NCBI GenBank assembly: GCA_015231915.1
Contig: JADGAR010000026.1
Span: 1-48,161 of the forward strand
DNA: 48,161 nt
Source: Magnetococcales bacterium
GTDB lineage: Bacteria; Pseudomonadota; Magnetococcia; Magnetococcales; Magnetaquicoccaceae
Direction of reading: 5' to 3'
Shown here: positions 16,533-24,224 of the stretch, one piece after another
How the letters are laid out: every line of letters begins with the position of its first letter
Position numbering within the stretch: position 1 is the stretch's first letter
The notes under the pieces: model-generated
Seen by the model: only the letters and a program-made list of their open reading frames with translations
What the model was told of the DNA's origin: nothing
The model's database searches: none
Made by a program: the position numbers and the translations under genes

Positions 16533-16967
16533 TCTGAAAACCCTCCTTGATGGTGTTGATATTTCCTCATCGATTTGTTCCAAGCATATCATTTGCGGAC
16601 ACACAATCGATGTGCTGCCTATTATTAATTGCTCTGAAAAAGAATGCAACAAAAAAAAACGAGGAAACGGTATCAGGTGATCGTTTGATATATACTTTTT
16701 TTATATTTTGTATGTAACAAACTGTAACGTGCTCTGGTGCAGCGATATGGAGAGCATTTCCAATACCTGTTATGATATTTTGGTTTGACGGTGCAGCAAA
16801 TCGTGCTGCTTGATTATTTATTAATTTATTGATTTAATTTAAAAAAATAAGAAATTTAAAAAATTTATTTAAATTTGATTTTTTTTGCTTGCCTTGGGGT
16901 GCAGCAAAATGTTACAGTCCTTTCACTCCCCATATCACAAAATAAAATTGGAAAAACGACACCTCAG
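16533..16967. other. AT-rich divergent control region before phoB
   Basis: About 435 bases without a gene, between a minus-strand secreted protein and phoB. It has a long AT tract at 16808-16888, TGTAAC twice ten bases apart (16713 and 16723), and TGCAGC motifs at 16738, 16792 and 16900. A TATGAT at 16771-16776 may be a -10 element. The Pho-box spacing of 11 is not met by the TGTAAC pair. Confidence 0.55.
16889..16911. repeat. 23-bp repeat, copy 2 (inverted partner at 7554-7576)
   Basis: Identical over 23 bases to the reverse complement of 7554-7576. It ends 56 bases before the phoB start and contains TGCAGCAAAATG. A shorter copy TGCAGCAAA is at 16792-16800. Confidence 0.8.
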
Positions 16968-17672
16968 ATGAGCGGATTGCGTTCCCAGGTCTTGATCATC
17001 GATGACGAATCTCCCATACGCGATACCATTTGCCTGATCCTGGCCAAGGCCGGACTGGTCAGCATGGAAGCCGCCAGCGTACAGGAGGCGAAAAATATCC
17101 TGAAAGACAACATGCCCAACCTCATCCTGCTGGATTGGATGCTCAAGGGCACCTCCGGTATCGATTATCTGCGTCTGCTCAAAAAAGACGACTCCACCCG
17201 CGCCATCCCGGTCATCATGCTCACCGCCAAGAGCGAGGAGATGGACAAGGTGACCGGCCTGGAACAGGGCGCAGACGACTACATCACCAAACCCTTCTCC
17301 CCCAGAGAACTCCTGGCCCGCATCAAGGCCGCGCTGCGCCGGGTCGATCCGCACAGCGCCCAGGACGAGGTGACCTTCGATAGCCTGGTCCTCAACCGGG
17401 CCAAGCATACCATCAGCATCAGTCACTTCCCCCTCAAGTGCAGCTCCATGGAGTACAAGCTGCTGGGGTTCTTCATGACCCATCCGGATCGGGTCTACAA
17501 CCGCGACCAACTCCTCGACCTGGTGTGGGGCCGCAACGTCCATGTCGGCGACCGCACCGTCGATGTCCATGTGCGCCAGATCCGCAAACTGCTGGAACCC
17601 TTTGGCAAGGACGTGCTGCTGCAAACCGTGCGGGGGGCAGGATACATGTTTTCCGCCAAGCAGCATCCATGA
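16968..17672 (+). CDS. phoB: PhoB-type response regulator
   Basis: 234 residues: a receiver domain with acidic pair DDE at 12-14, phosphate acceptor Asp56 (LILLDWMLKG) and TKPFSPREL, then an OmpR/PhoB winged helix (KCSSMEYKLLGFFMTHPDRV and RTVDVHVRQIRKLL, then GAGYMF). PhoB switches on phosphate-starvation genes. The ATG at 16968 has only a weak GGAAA upstream. It overlaps phoR by four bases (ATGA). The surroundings (PstS, DUF47, PiT) and the kinase's form make PhoB the best name over other OmpR-type regulators. Confidence 0.88.
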   Translation: MSGLRSQVLIIDDESPIRDTICLILAKAGLVSMEAASVQEAKNILKDNMPNLILLDWMLKGTSGIDYLRLLKKDDSTRAIPVIMLTAKSEEMDKVTGLEQGADDYITKPFSPRELLARIKAALRRVDPHSAQDEVTFDSLVLNRAKHTISISHFPLKCSSMEYKLLGFFMTHPDRVYNRDQLLDLVWGRNVHVGDRTVDVHVRQIRKLLEPFGKDVLLQTVRGAGYMFSAKQHP

Positions 17673-18946
17673 TCTCGCGCCCCTGGCTCACCGGTCTGTT
17701 GCTGCTCTCCTTCGCCCCTGCCATCCTGATCACGCCCTCCCAGATGCCCTGGATCCTCTGGATCCTGCCGCTGACGGCGACCTTCCTGATCACCCGGCAA
17801 CGGCAGCCCGTTGCCCATCCCCAACAAGAAACCATTGAGGTCCCGCCGGAATTCTCCCTGGCGCGCCGCTCCCATACGCCCCGCGAACAGTGGCAGACCA
17901 CGGTGATGCGCTGGCGCGCCGCCATCGAGACCCTCCCGGAAGGGGTCATGATCCTCGACCACCAGTTCGCCATCTCCTGGTTCAATCCCGAGGCCCAGAA
18001 CCTGTTGGGCCTGTTCGCCAAGCGGGATCTCGGCCAGTCGGTCCTCTACCCCCTGGGACAGCCCGTCCTGGATGACTACCTCCGGCAGGGGGATTTTTCC
18101 CGTCCCCTCGACCTCCCATCCCCGATCAACGGCCACCGGATGCTCAACATCCGTTTCATCCCCATGGAAAACGCACAGTCGTGGCTGGTCCTGGTGCGCG
18201 ACATCACCACCTGCTACCAGATCGACCGTCAGCAAAGCGATTTTTTGGCCAATGTTTCCCACGAACTCAAAACTCCCCTGACCGTCTTCCGCGGCATGCT
18301 GGAGCTGTTGCCGGAATTGACCCCGGATTCCGAGCAGTGGCACAGCGCCCTGGCATTGATGCAAAAACAGACCGAGCGCATGCAGGGCGTGATCGAGGAC
18401 CAGACTGCCCTGCTGCGCCTCGGCTCCCGGCAGGAGTATCCGGTCTGCCCCATCGACATGCGCACCTTCCTGAAGGAGTTGGTCGAGGAGGCCAAGGCGC
18501 TGAGCGGTGCGCGTTGCCACGAGTTCGTGCTTTCCGTGGATACGGAGTTCGCCTTCGCGGGCAACCGCGAACTGCTGCGTTGCGTGGCCAGCAACCTGCT
18601 CTTCAATGCCGTCCATCACACCCCCCCGCAATCCGAGGTGCGCGTGGTCTGGCAAAAGGACCATCTCAACCAACCCACCCTGATCGTCAGCGATAACGGC
18701 CCCGGCATCGCCGCCTATCACCTCCCGCGCCTGACGGAAAAGCATTACCGGGTCACCTTTCAGCAATCCGTGGCCGCAGACCATCTCCCCCATCAAGGTA
18801 CCGGACTCGGCCTGGCCCTCGTCAAGCAAACCATGGATCGATGTCGCGGCCAACTGGAAATCGCCAGTCAACCCGGCATCGGCAGTCGCTTCGCATGCCG
18901 TTTCCCTTCAACCTCCTTGATAAGGCAGCCCGATCATGAATCCTAA
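17669..18946 (+). CDS. phoR: PhoR-type sensor histidine kinase
   Basis: 425 residues. Two close membrane spans (about 7-22 and 28-42) with almost no periplasmic loop, a PAS domain (about 85-180, with ETLPEGVMILD and FNPEAQNLLG), HisKA with phosphate-accepting His198 in NVSHELKTPLTVFRG, and an ATPase domain (NAVHHTPP, DNGPGI, GTGLGLALVK). The lack of an outside sensor fits PhoR, which in other bacteria reads phosphate status through the Pst transporter and PhoU. It overlaps phoB at its start and PstS at its end (stop 18946, PstS start 18936), so translation is coupled. Confidence 0.88.
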   Translation: MISRPWLTGLLLLSFAPAILITPSQMPWILWILPLTATFLITRQRQPVAHPQQETIEVPPEFSLARRSHTPREQWQTTVMRWRAAIETLPEGVMILDHQFAISWFNPEAQNLLGLFAKRDLGQSVLYPLGQPVLDDYLRQGDFSRPLDLPSPINGHRMLNIRFIPMENAQSWLVLVRDITTCYQIDRQQSDFLANVSHELKTPLTVFRGMLELLPELTPDSEQWHSALALMQKQTERMQGVIEDQTALLRLGSRQEYPVCPIDMRTFLKELVEEAKALSGARCHEFVLSVDTEFAFAGNRELLRCVASNLLFNAVHHTPPQSEVRVVWQKDHLNQPTLIVSDNGPGIAAYHLPRLTEKHYRVTFQQSVAADHLPHQGTGLGLALVKQTMDRCRGQLEIASQPGIGSRFACRFPSTSLIRQPDHES

Positions 18947-19811
18947 AAATGCATTCATTTCCTTGTGTGTCGGTCTGGCCGTGGGGTGGACGGTACGAAC
19001 CGATGCCCGCGTCACGATCCAGAACAAAGGCTCGGACACCCTCTTTGGCGTGGCGCAAGCCTGGTCGGAGGCCTACGGAAAACGCTATCCGGATATCGCG
19101 GTGGTGGTGACCGGCGGCGGATCCGGCACCGGCATCGCCAACCTGATCAACGGCACCGCCGACCTGGCCAATTCCTCCCGCACCCCGCTCCCCAGGGAGG
19201 TCGCCGATGCCCAAAAGAAAAACATCGACATCGTCGAGCACACCATCGGTCACGATGCCCTGGCCATCTACGTCAACGCCGCCAATCCGCTGCCCTCCAT
19301 CACCCTCAAGCAGCTCGCCGAAATCTACGGCGACGGGGGATCGATCCGGGACTGGAACCAACTCGGGGTGACGATTCCCGGATGCAAACCGGACAAGATG
19401 ATCCTGGTCAACCGGCAGAACAATTCCGGCTCCTACATCTATTTCCAGGGCGCGGTCTTCGGCGGCGGACGGGATTTCCGCCTCGGGACCATGGATATGG
19501 AAGGCTCCAAGGAGGTGGTGACGGTGGTGGAAAAAACCCCCTGCGCCATCGGCTACAGCAGCCTCTCCTTCGCCACATCCGCCGTCAAGCGCATCCCGGT
19601 GGCCAGGGACGACCGCGCCCCGCCCGTGGAGGCGAGCATGACCACCGTGGCCAACCGCTCCTATCCCATCTGGCGGCCTCTGTTCCTCTTCACCAGGGGC
19701 GAGCCGCACGGGGAGGTCAAGCGCTATCTCGACTGGATCAAAAGCGACGCGGGACAATGCATCCTGCGCAAAAAGGGTTTTGCCACGCTGCATGAAGCGC
19801 GGTGCGATTGA
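18936..19811 (+). CDS. pstS: PstS-like phosphate-binding protein
   Basis: 291 residues. A signal peptide (first 25 or so residues) is followed by VTIQNKGSDTLFGVAQAW, VTGGGSGTGIANLINGTADLANSSRTP and QNNSGSYIYFQ, the usual PstS phosphate-binding strands. No lipid-attachment cysteine is seen, so it should be free in the periplasm. Normally pstS is followed by pstC, pstA and pstB; none is in this window. Its start lies inside the end of phoR, and a DUF47 gene follows 38 bases later. It may act as a phosphate sensor for PhoR, or feed a transporter encoded elsewhere. Confidence 0.85.
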   Translation: MNPKNAFISLCVGLAVGWTVRTDARVTIQNKGSDTLFGVAQAWSEAYGKRYPDIAVVVTGGGSGTGIANLINGTADLANSSRTPLPREVADAQKKNIDIVEHTIGHDALAIYVNAANPLPSITLKQLAEIYGDGGSIRDWNQLGVTIPGCKPDKMILVNRQNNSGSYIYFQGAVFGGGRDFRLGTMDMEGSKEVVTVVEKTPCAIGYSSLSFATSAVKRIPVARDDRAPPVEASMTTVANRSYPIWRPLFLFTRGEPHGEVKRYLDWIKSDAGQCILRKKGFATLHEARCD

Positions 19812-19849
19812 TTTTTCCCATACCCCTCACAAGCACAAGGAGAATGTAC

Positions 19850-20542
19850 ATGAGTAGCAATTCCACTCTGGGCAAGATGTTGGATCAGGTTTTGCCCCCC
19901 ATGCCCCCCTTTCTGGACATGATCACCCTGCAGGCCGACATCCTGGCCAACAGCATGGCGGCTGCGGTCCAGTGTCTCTCCGAACCGGGCAAGGAGTCGT
20001 TGCAGGCGCTCTCCGCCCTGGAGGAGCAGGCACGCAAGGAGCGCATGCAACACCTCGACAAACTCAACAACTCCTATTCCACCCCCATCGACCGGGCGGA
20101 TCTGTTGCAAGCCATCAACACCCTCGCCAAACCGGTGGGATCGATCCTGTTGCTGGTGGAAGAGATGCAGGCGCTCAAGATCAGCTCCGACAATTACTGC
20201 CTGGAGATGGTGATCGTGCTGCGCGAAACCGCCGGCGCCCTGCGGCGCGGCTACGGCAAGCTGGCCACCACTCCCGGCCTGGCCCAATCCGACGCCATGA
20301 CCGGCATGCAGTGCCTTTCCAGCGTGGATCGTGTCTACCGCAAGGCCCTGGGCCATCTGTTCACCATCGACGAGGCGCTGAAAGACATGCAAACCAGGAA
20401 GGATGAGGCCAAGATCGACGCCTTCATCCATGTCGTGGATATGCTCAAACGGCGCGAGACTTACCGCCATCTGCGCAACGTCGCCTCCTCCATGCAGGAA
20501 GCCGCTTCGGTGCTGCACGCCATCGTCGTGCAAAACGGTTAA
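19850..20542 (+). CDS. DUF47/PhoU-like protein in the phoBR operon
   Basis: 230 residues, PhoU-like. Motifs shared with the paralogues: LGKMLDQVLPPMPPFLDMI, STPIDRADLLQAINTLA, LRETAGALRRGYGKL and the ending MLKRRETYRHL and SVLHAIVVQ. AAGGAG seven bases before the ATG at 19850 sets the start (a Met two codons earlier is too close to it). It is the last gene of phoB-phoR-pstS-DUF47, closed by a strong terminator. In the classic system PhoU sits between Pst and PhoR; this DUF47 protein may play that role here. Confidence 0.85.
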   Translation: MSSNSTLGKMLDQVLPPMPPFLDMITLQADILANSMAAAVQCLSEPGKESLQALSALEEQARKERMQHLDKLNNSYSTPIDRADLLQAINTLAKPVGSILLLVEEMQALKISSDNYCLEMVIVLRETAGALRRGYGKLATTPGLAQSDAMTGMQCLSSVDRVYRKALGHLFTIDEALKDMQTRKDEAKIDAFIHVVDMLKRRETYRHLRNVASSMQEAASVLHAIVVQNG

Positions 20543-20905
20543 CATTGTCCTGTATTCATTCTTAACACTGGCGCGCGGACATATTGCTGAGTTCGATGAC
20601 TGAAAAATACTGGAGAGGATCATCTCTCCAGTATTTTTTTGTTTTTTTTCTATAATTATTAATAAAGATATTTCGTGAAATCTTTTTATAGGCAACAAAG
20701 TATCTTTAAATTATTTTTTTTTAGTCAATTTTTAACAAACCCTTCATTTGCAGCTAACATGATCTCCTTACAATCCCTACGCAATCGCTTAACAAAGCGC
20801 AAATAAAATAAGGTTCAGGCAACATTCAATCAGGAAGAAAGGGGAAGCGCACAATGGAGACAATCGTACAACGAACAACCAGACAGAAAATCGAGGTGAG
20901 CTGCC
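20543..20905. other. Intergenic region with terminator, AT tract and leader
   Basis: 363 bases between a DUF47 gene and the second PiT gene. It contains the terminator at 20605-20640, an AT-rich stretch to about 20740, TTGCAG at 20748 with TACAAT at 20769 (only 15 apart, so a weak promoter candidate), and a short open frame at 20854 running into the PiT start. Confidence 0.6.
20605..20640 (+). terminator. Rho-independent terminator of the phoBR-pstS operon
   Basis: A perfect 13-bp stem, 20605-20617 with 20624-20636, six-base loop GATCAT, and a run of T continuing past 20640. The A run before the stem makes it usable from the other strand too. Confidence 0.95.
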
Positions 20906-20913
20906 ATGGATAA
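20854..20913 (+). CDS. Possible 19-residue leader peptide overlapping the PiT start
   Basis: ATG at 20854 with AAAGGGGA upstream; 19 codons (METIVQRTTRQKIEVSCHG) and a TAA at 20911-20913, inside the first codons of the PiT gene. Such overlap could couple the two translations. There is no other evidence that it is made. Confidence 0.25.
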   Translation: METIVQRTTRQKIEVSCHG

Positions 20914-21961
20914 CAGTGTCTTGGTCATGATGTGGACAGCGGTCGTCGTCGTCCTCATCTTCGATTTCACCAACGGCTTTCACGATGCCTCCAACATCAC
21001 CGGGTCCATCATCGCCTCGCGCGCCATGACCCCCATTCAGGCCGCCCTGCTCACCGGGGTGTTCCACTTCATCGGTCCCATGCTGGGCGGGACCGCCGTG
21101 GCGGACACCATCGGCAAGTTCGTCAAGATCGACGACCTCAATGCCCACATGTCCTTGATGATTCTGCTGTGCGGAATCTTCGGCTCCATCTTCTGGAACC
21201 TGCTCACCTGGTGGTTCGGACTGCCCTCCTCCTCGTCCCACGCCCTGGTGGGCGGCGTTGCCGGCGCGGTGCTTTTCGCCGCCGGTGGCGATCACGTCAT
21301 GTGGGGTTGGGAAGCCCTGGTGACGAAAGGCAAGCTCACCGGGGTGATGAAGGTGGTGCTTTCCCTGTTTGTCTCGCCTATTCTGGGCTTCTGGCTGGGC
21401 TGGATCTTCCAGAAGGTGGCGCGCAGGCTGGTGGCCAATGCCCGGCCCGGCGTGGATCGCTTCTTCAAGCTGTCCCAGTGGGTGAGCGCGGCGGCCCTGT
21501 CGTTCTCCCACGGCACCAACGACGCGCAAAAGAGCATGGGCATCATCTCCCTGGCCCTGCTGCTGGGGGGTGACATCCAGAAGTTCCATGTCCCCTTTTG
21601 GGTGATCGTGATCTGCGCCGCCTTCATCACGGCGGGTAACATGTTCGGCGGTTGGCGCATCGTCAAGACCGTGGGCTTCGGCATCTTCCGGGTGCGGGCC
21701 ATCCACTCCTTCAACGCCCAGTTGACCGCCGCCGCCGTCATTTTCGGCGCAGCCACCATGGGCGCGCCGGTCTCCACCACCCATGTGGCCTCGTCCAGCA
21801 TCATGGGCGTGGGCACCGCCGAACAGCCAAAAGCCGTCAAGTGGCGCAAGGGCAAGGAGATCTTCGCCACCTGGATCCTGACCATCCCCGGCTCCGGCCT
21901 GGTTGGCGGGGCGACTTACCTGCTCGCAGACCTGATCTTCAAGGTCAGCGGCGTCAAATGA
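20906..21961 (+). CDS. pit: PiT-family inorganic phosphate transporter, second copy
   Basis: 351 residues with about ten membrane spans. Signatures: GFHDASNITGSIIASRAMTP and FSHGTNDAQKSMGIISLAL, with LPSSSSHALVGG and APVSTTHVASSSIMGVG between and after. It aligns along its whole length with the copy at 9309. GAGGTGAG before the ATG at 20906 supports the start. A DUF47 gene follows 39 bases downstream, the mirror of the first pair, where DUF47 comes before PiT. Two PiT copies with separate control suggest use under different conditions, for instance phosphate uptake and release. Confidence 0.92.
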   Translation: MDNSVLVMMWTAVVVVLIFDFTNGFHDASNITGSIIASRAMTPIQAALLTGVFHFIGPMLGGTAVADTIGKFVKIDDLNAHMSLMILLCGIFGSIFWNLLTWWFGLPSSSSHALVGGVAGAVLFAAGGDHVMWGWEALVTKGKLTGVMKVVLSLFVSPILGFWLGWIFQKVARRLVANARPGVDRFFKLSQWVSAAALSFSHGTNDAQKSMGIISLALLLGGDIQKFHVPFWVIVICAAFITAGNMFGGWRIVKTVGFGIFRVRAIHSFNAQLTAAAVIFGAATMGAPVSTTHVASSSIMGVGTAEQPKAVKWRKGKEIFATWILTIPGSGLVGGATYLLADLIFKVSGVK

Positions 21962-22000
21962 TAACCAACATCCCCAATACGAGATGACAAGGAGATTCCC

Positions 22001-22696
22001 ATGAGCGGTGCCAATTCCCCCTTCACCAAGATGCTGGACAACGTCTTTCCCCGCATCCCTCCCTTTCTGAGCATGATCTCCCAGCAGGCCGAAGCCCTGG
22101 CCAAGGGGATGAGCGTGGCGGTCGATTACATGTCGGAACCCACCACCGCGCGTTTTCATGAAATCATGAAAATCGAAACGCTGGCCAACGAACTGCGCGA
22201 AAAGCATCTGGACGTTCTCAACAATGCCTTCTCCACGCCCATCGACCGGGAGGATGTGTTGCGCTCCATCATTGCCCTGGAGGTCCCGGTGGCCTCGATC
22301 CGGGTGGTTGTGGAAGAGATGGAGGCCCTCAAGATCCGCTCCGACAACCATCTTCTGGAGATGGCGGTGGTCTTGAGAGAGTCGGCGGCTGCCCTGCAAC
22401 GCGGCTTTTCCAAGCTGGACACCACCCCGGCCCAGGCCGATCCGGACGCCCAGGTGGGGTTGCAATGCCTGACCAACGTGGACCGGATCTACCGCAAGGC
22501 GCTGGTGCATCTTTACACCATCGACGACGACCTGAACAAGATGCGCACCCACGCCGACGGGGCCGAGGTGCAGGCCATGATCCACGTGGTGGAAATGCTC
22601 AAGCGCCGCGAGATCTATCGCCACCTGCGCAACATCGCCGGCAAGATGGGCGATGCCGCCTCCGTGCTGCATGCCATCGTGGTGCAGATCGGCTGA
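22001..22696 (+). CDS. DUF47/PhoU-like protein, partner of second PiT
   Basis: 231 residues. Motifs: FTKMLDNVFPRIPPFLSMI, STPIDREDVLRSIIALE, LRESAAALQRGFSKLDTTP and the ending MLKRREIYRHLRN with SVLHAIVVQIG. It combines features of the gene at 8558 (FPRIP) and those at 15087 and 19850. AAGGAG nine bases before the ATG fixes the start. Co-transcribed with the PiT gene before it. DUF47 partners are thought to control PiT activity at the membrane. Confidence 0.87.
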   Translation: MSGANSPFTKMLDNVFPRIPPFLSMISQQAEALAKGMSVAVDYMSEPTTARFHEIMKIETLANELREKHLDVLNNAFSTPIDREDVLRSIIALEVPVASIRVVVEEMEALKIRSDNHLLEMAVVLRESAAALQRGFSKLDTTPAQADPDAQVGLQCLTNVDRIYRKALVHLYTIDDDLNKMRTHADGAEVQAMIHVVEMLKRREIYRHLRNIAGKMGDAASVLHAIVVQIG

Positions 22697-22704
22697 TCAC
22701 CATC

Positions 22705-22734
22705 CTCCCGCCCCGCCTCCGTGCGGGGCGGGAG
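22705..22734. terminator. GC-rich hairpin between convergent genes
   Basis: A perfect 12-bp stem (22705-22716 with 22723-22734) and six-base loop, no T run. It lies between the DUF47 gene and the convergent AAA ATPase gene and could end transcription in both directions. Confidence 0.65.
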
Positions 22735-22748
22735 TCCCTCGCGAAGGT

Positions 22749-24155
22749 TCACATCGATCCACGGGGATGCAGCAGTTGATCGATGATATATGTCTTCTCT
22801 TCCGTGGGTTCCCGACGGCGCGTTTCCACTCTGCGCAGCAACAGTCTCGCCTTGGTGAGTTCCAGGTGGTCGGCAGGCAGGTCCGTTGCCAATTGTGCCA
22901 GCAGGGCGCGGGCATCGGATAACCTCTGGTCCTGAATGGCGTCCAGCAGATTGTCGATTTTTTGTTGAATCTCGGGTGCGCGGATGTCGGTATCCATCTC
23001 TTGCAAAAGGATCTGGTTGACATCGAGACCGTAGGTGTGACCCGCTCGCTGGATCGTCCCATCGTTCAGGACGAAAACGCATATTTCGCGCTCCTGACTG
23101 ATGACGATGGGGGAATGGGTGGTGAGAATGAACTGCACATTGGGAAAGGTCTTGGCCAAATTGCCGAGAATGCTCCTCTGCCACCTGGGATGCAGGTGCA
23201 GGTCCACTTCATCGATCAAGACGATTCCTTCGCCATGCAGGGGATTGTGCAAGGCAGGATTCATCATTGCCAGACGGCGGGCGATATCGCCGACCAGGGC
23301 AATCAGGGATTTTTCTCCCTGGGAGAGTTGACCGACATCGAGTGATTTTTGTTCTTTTTCGATCGTCATGCGCAGCGGACGGCGTTGAATGCGCAGGTTG
23401 GCAAAGCCGGGCATGAAAGTCATGATGGCGCTGCGTACCGCCGTGAGTTGTCTGTCTCGTTGCGATGACTTGATTTTATTGAGTTCGGTCCACAACTGTT
23501 CGTGATCCGTACCCCGAAACTGCTTGAGAAGCGAGTGCAGTTCTTCCCCGAAAATGGCGGAAGATTCGTTCTCACTGTCTTCGCGTTCCCGGAACCATTC
23601 GAAGAAACGGCGAAAATCCACACCTTGCAGTAACGCGTTATCGTAACCGTTTCTCTGCTCGAAGGCATGGCGGGTGCGGGTGCGGATGGGGATGTCCAGC
23701 ACCACCCTTTCCACGGGATAGTAGGCAACCAGGGGCAGGGAAGCGTTTTCGGGATCGCTGGTCAATGCGGTCTGGAAGCGATCCGCCAGCCGGGAGGTGT
23801 CGGCCAGTTGGCTTTCCAGCTGTTTTTTGCGTCCCGGTCTGGTTCTGGCCAGGGTCCAGCGAAACACCTCCGTGTCGTGTTCCACTTCCAGGGTGATGGC
23901 TGCTTCGGGTTTGCCATTCCGGATCGCGTTTTCCGCCAGGGGAGAGCCGCTGCCCTTGGCGTGCAGGATGCGGGCCACCTGCCAACCGAGTCCATTGGTG
24001 ATTGCCTCCAGGATGGAACTCTTCCCAGCACCGTTGTCCCCGACCAGCACAACCCGTGCGCACCCCCGCAAGGGGATTTCCAGGTTCTCGAAGCTGCGAA
24101 AATTCTTCAGGGTGACGTTGGTCAGTTTCATGGTGGTCTCGGTCAGGGATGCCAT
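22749..24155 (-). CDS. AAA ATPase of the RecF/OLD-like type
   Basis: 468 residues. N-terminal strand LTNVTLKNFRSFENLEIPL and Walker A VGDNGAGKSSILEAI (38-52) open an ABC-type ATPase; the signature QLSQGEKSLIALVGDIARRL, Walker B GIVLIDEVDLHLHPRWQ and the switch ILTTHSPIVIS follow. The part after about 370 is short and has no TOPRIM or HNH domain that I can see. Such stand-alone ATPases occur in defence modules (Septu, retron and others) and in DNA repair. No HNH partner lies downstream, so Septu is not supported. Start is either 24155 or the later Met at 24131. It is convergent with the phosphate island and lies after the ROK kinase on the same strand. Confidence 0.8.
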   Translation of the reverse strand: MASLTETTMKLTNVTLKNFRSFENLEIPLRGCARVVLVGDNGAGKSSILEAITNGLGWQVARILHAKGSGSPLAENAIRNGKPEAAITLEVEHDTEVFRWTLARTRPGRKKQLESQLADTSRLADRFQTALTSDPENASLPLVAYYPVERVVLDIPIRTRTRHAFEQRNGYDNALLQGVDFRRFFEWFREREDSENESSAIFGEELHSLLKQFRGTDHEQLWTELNKIKSSQRDRQLTAVRSAIMTFMPGFANLRIQRRPLRMTIEKEQKSLDVGQLSQGEKSLIALVGDIARRLAMMNPALHNPLHGEGIVLIDEVDLHLHPRWQRSILGNLAKTFPNVQFILTTHSPIVISQEREICVFVLNDGTIQRAGHTYGLDVNQILLQEMDTDIRAPEIQQKIDNLLDAIQDQRLSDARALLAQLATDLPADHLELTKARLLLRRVETRRREPTEEKTYIIDQLLHPRGSM

Positions 24156-24224
24156 AAAGGTTCCAGCCAGGGACTCAGTATAGGCAACCGTATGAAAATT
24201 GTCAGAGATTTTTTTTGGGTCCGT

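Noticed and set aside
16713-16728. Pho box before phoB (TGTAAC twice)
   Set aside because: The copies are 10, not 11, bases apart and lack the CTGTCA form.
7554-16911. A transposon or genomic island bounded by the 23-bp inverted pair
   Set aside because: No transposase or integrase lies between, and related phosphate genes continue past the right copy. A shared control element is the simpler reading.
20565-20590. Sigma-54 promoter (TGGCGC ... TTGC)
   Set aside because: The distance between GG and GC is 14 bases; the sigma-54 form needs 10.
22749-24155. Septu (PtuA) defence system
   Set aside because: No HNH nuclease gene (PtuB) follows; the downstream neighbour is a convergent DUF47 gene.
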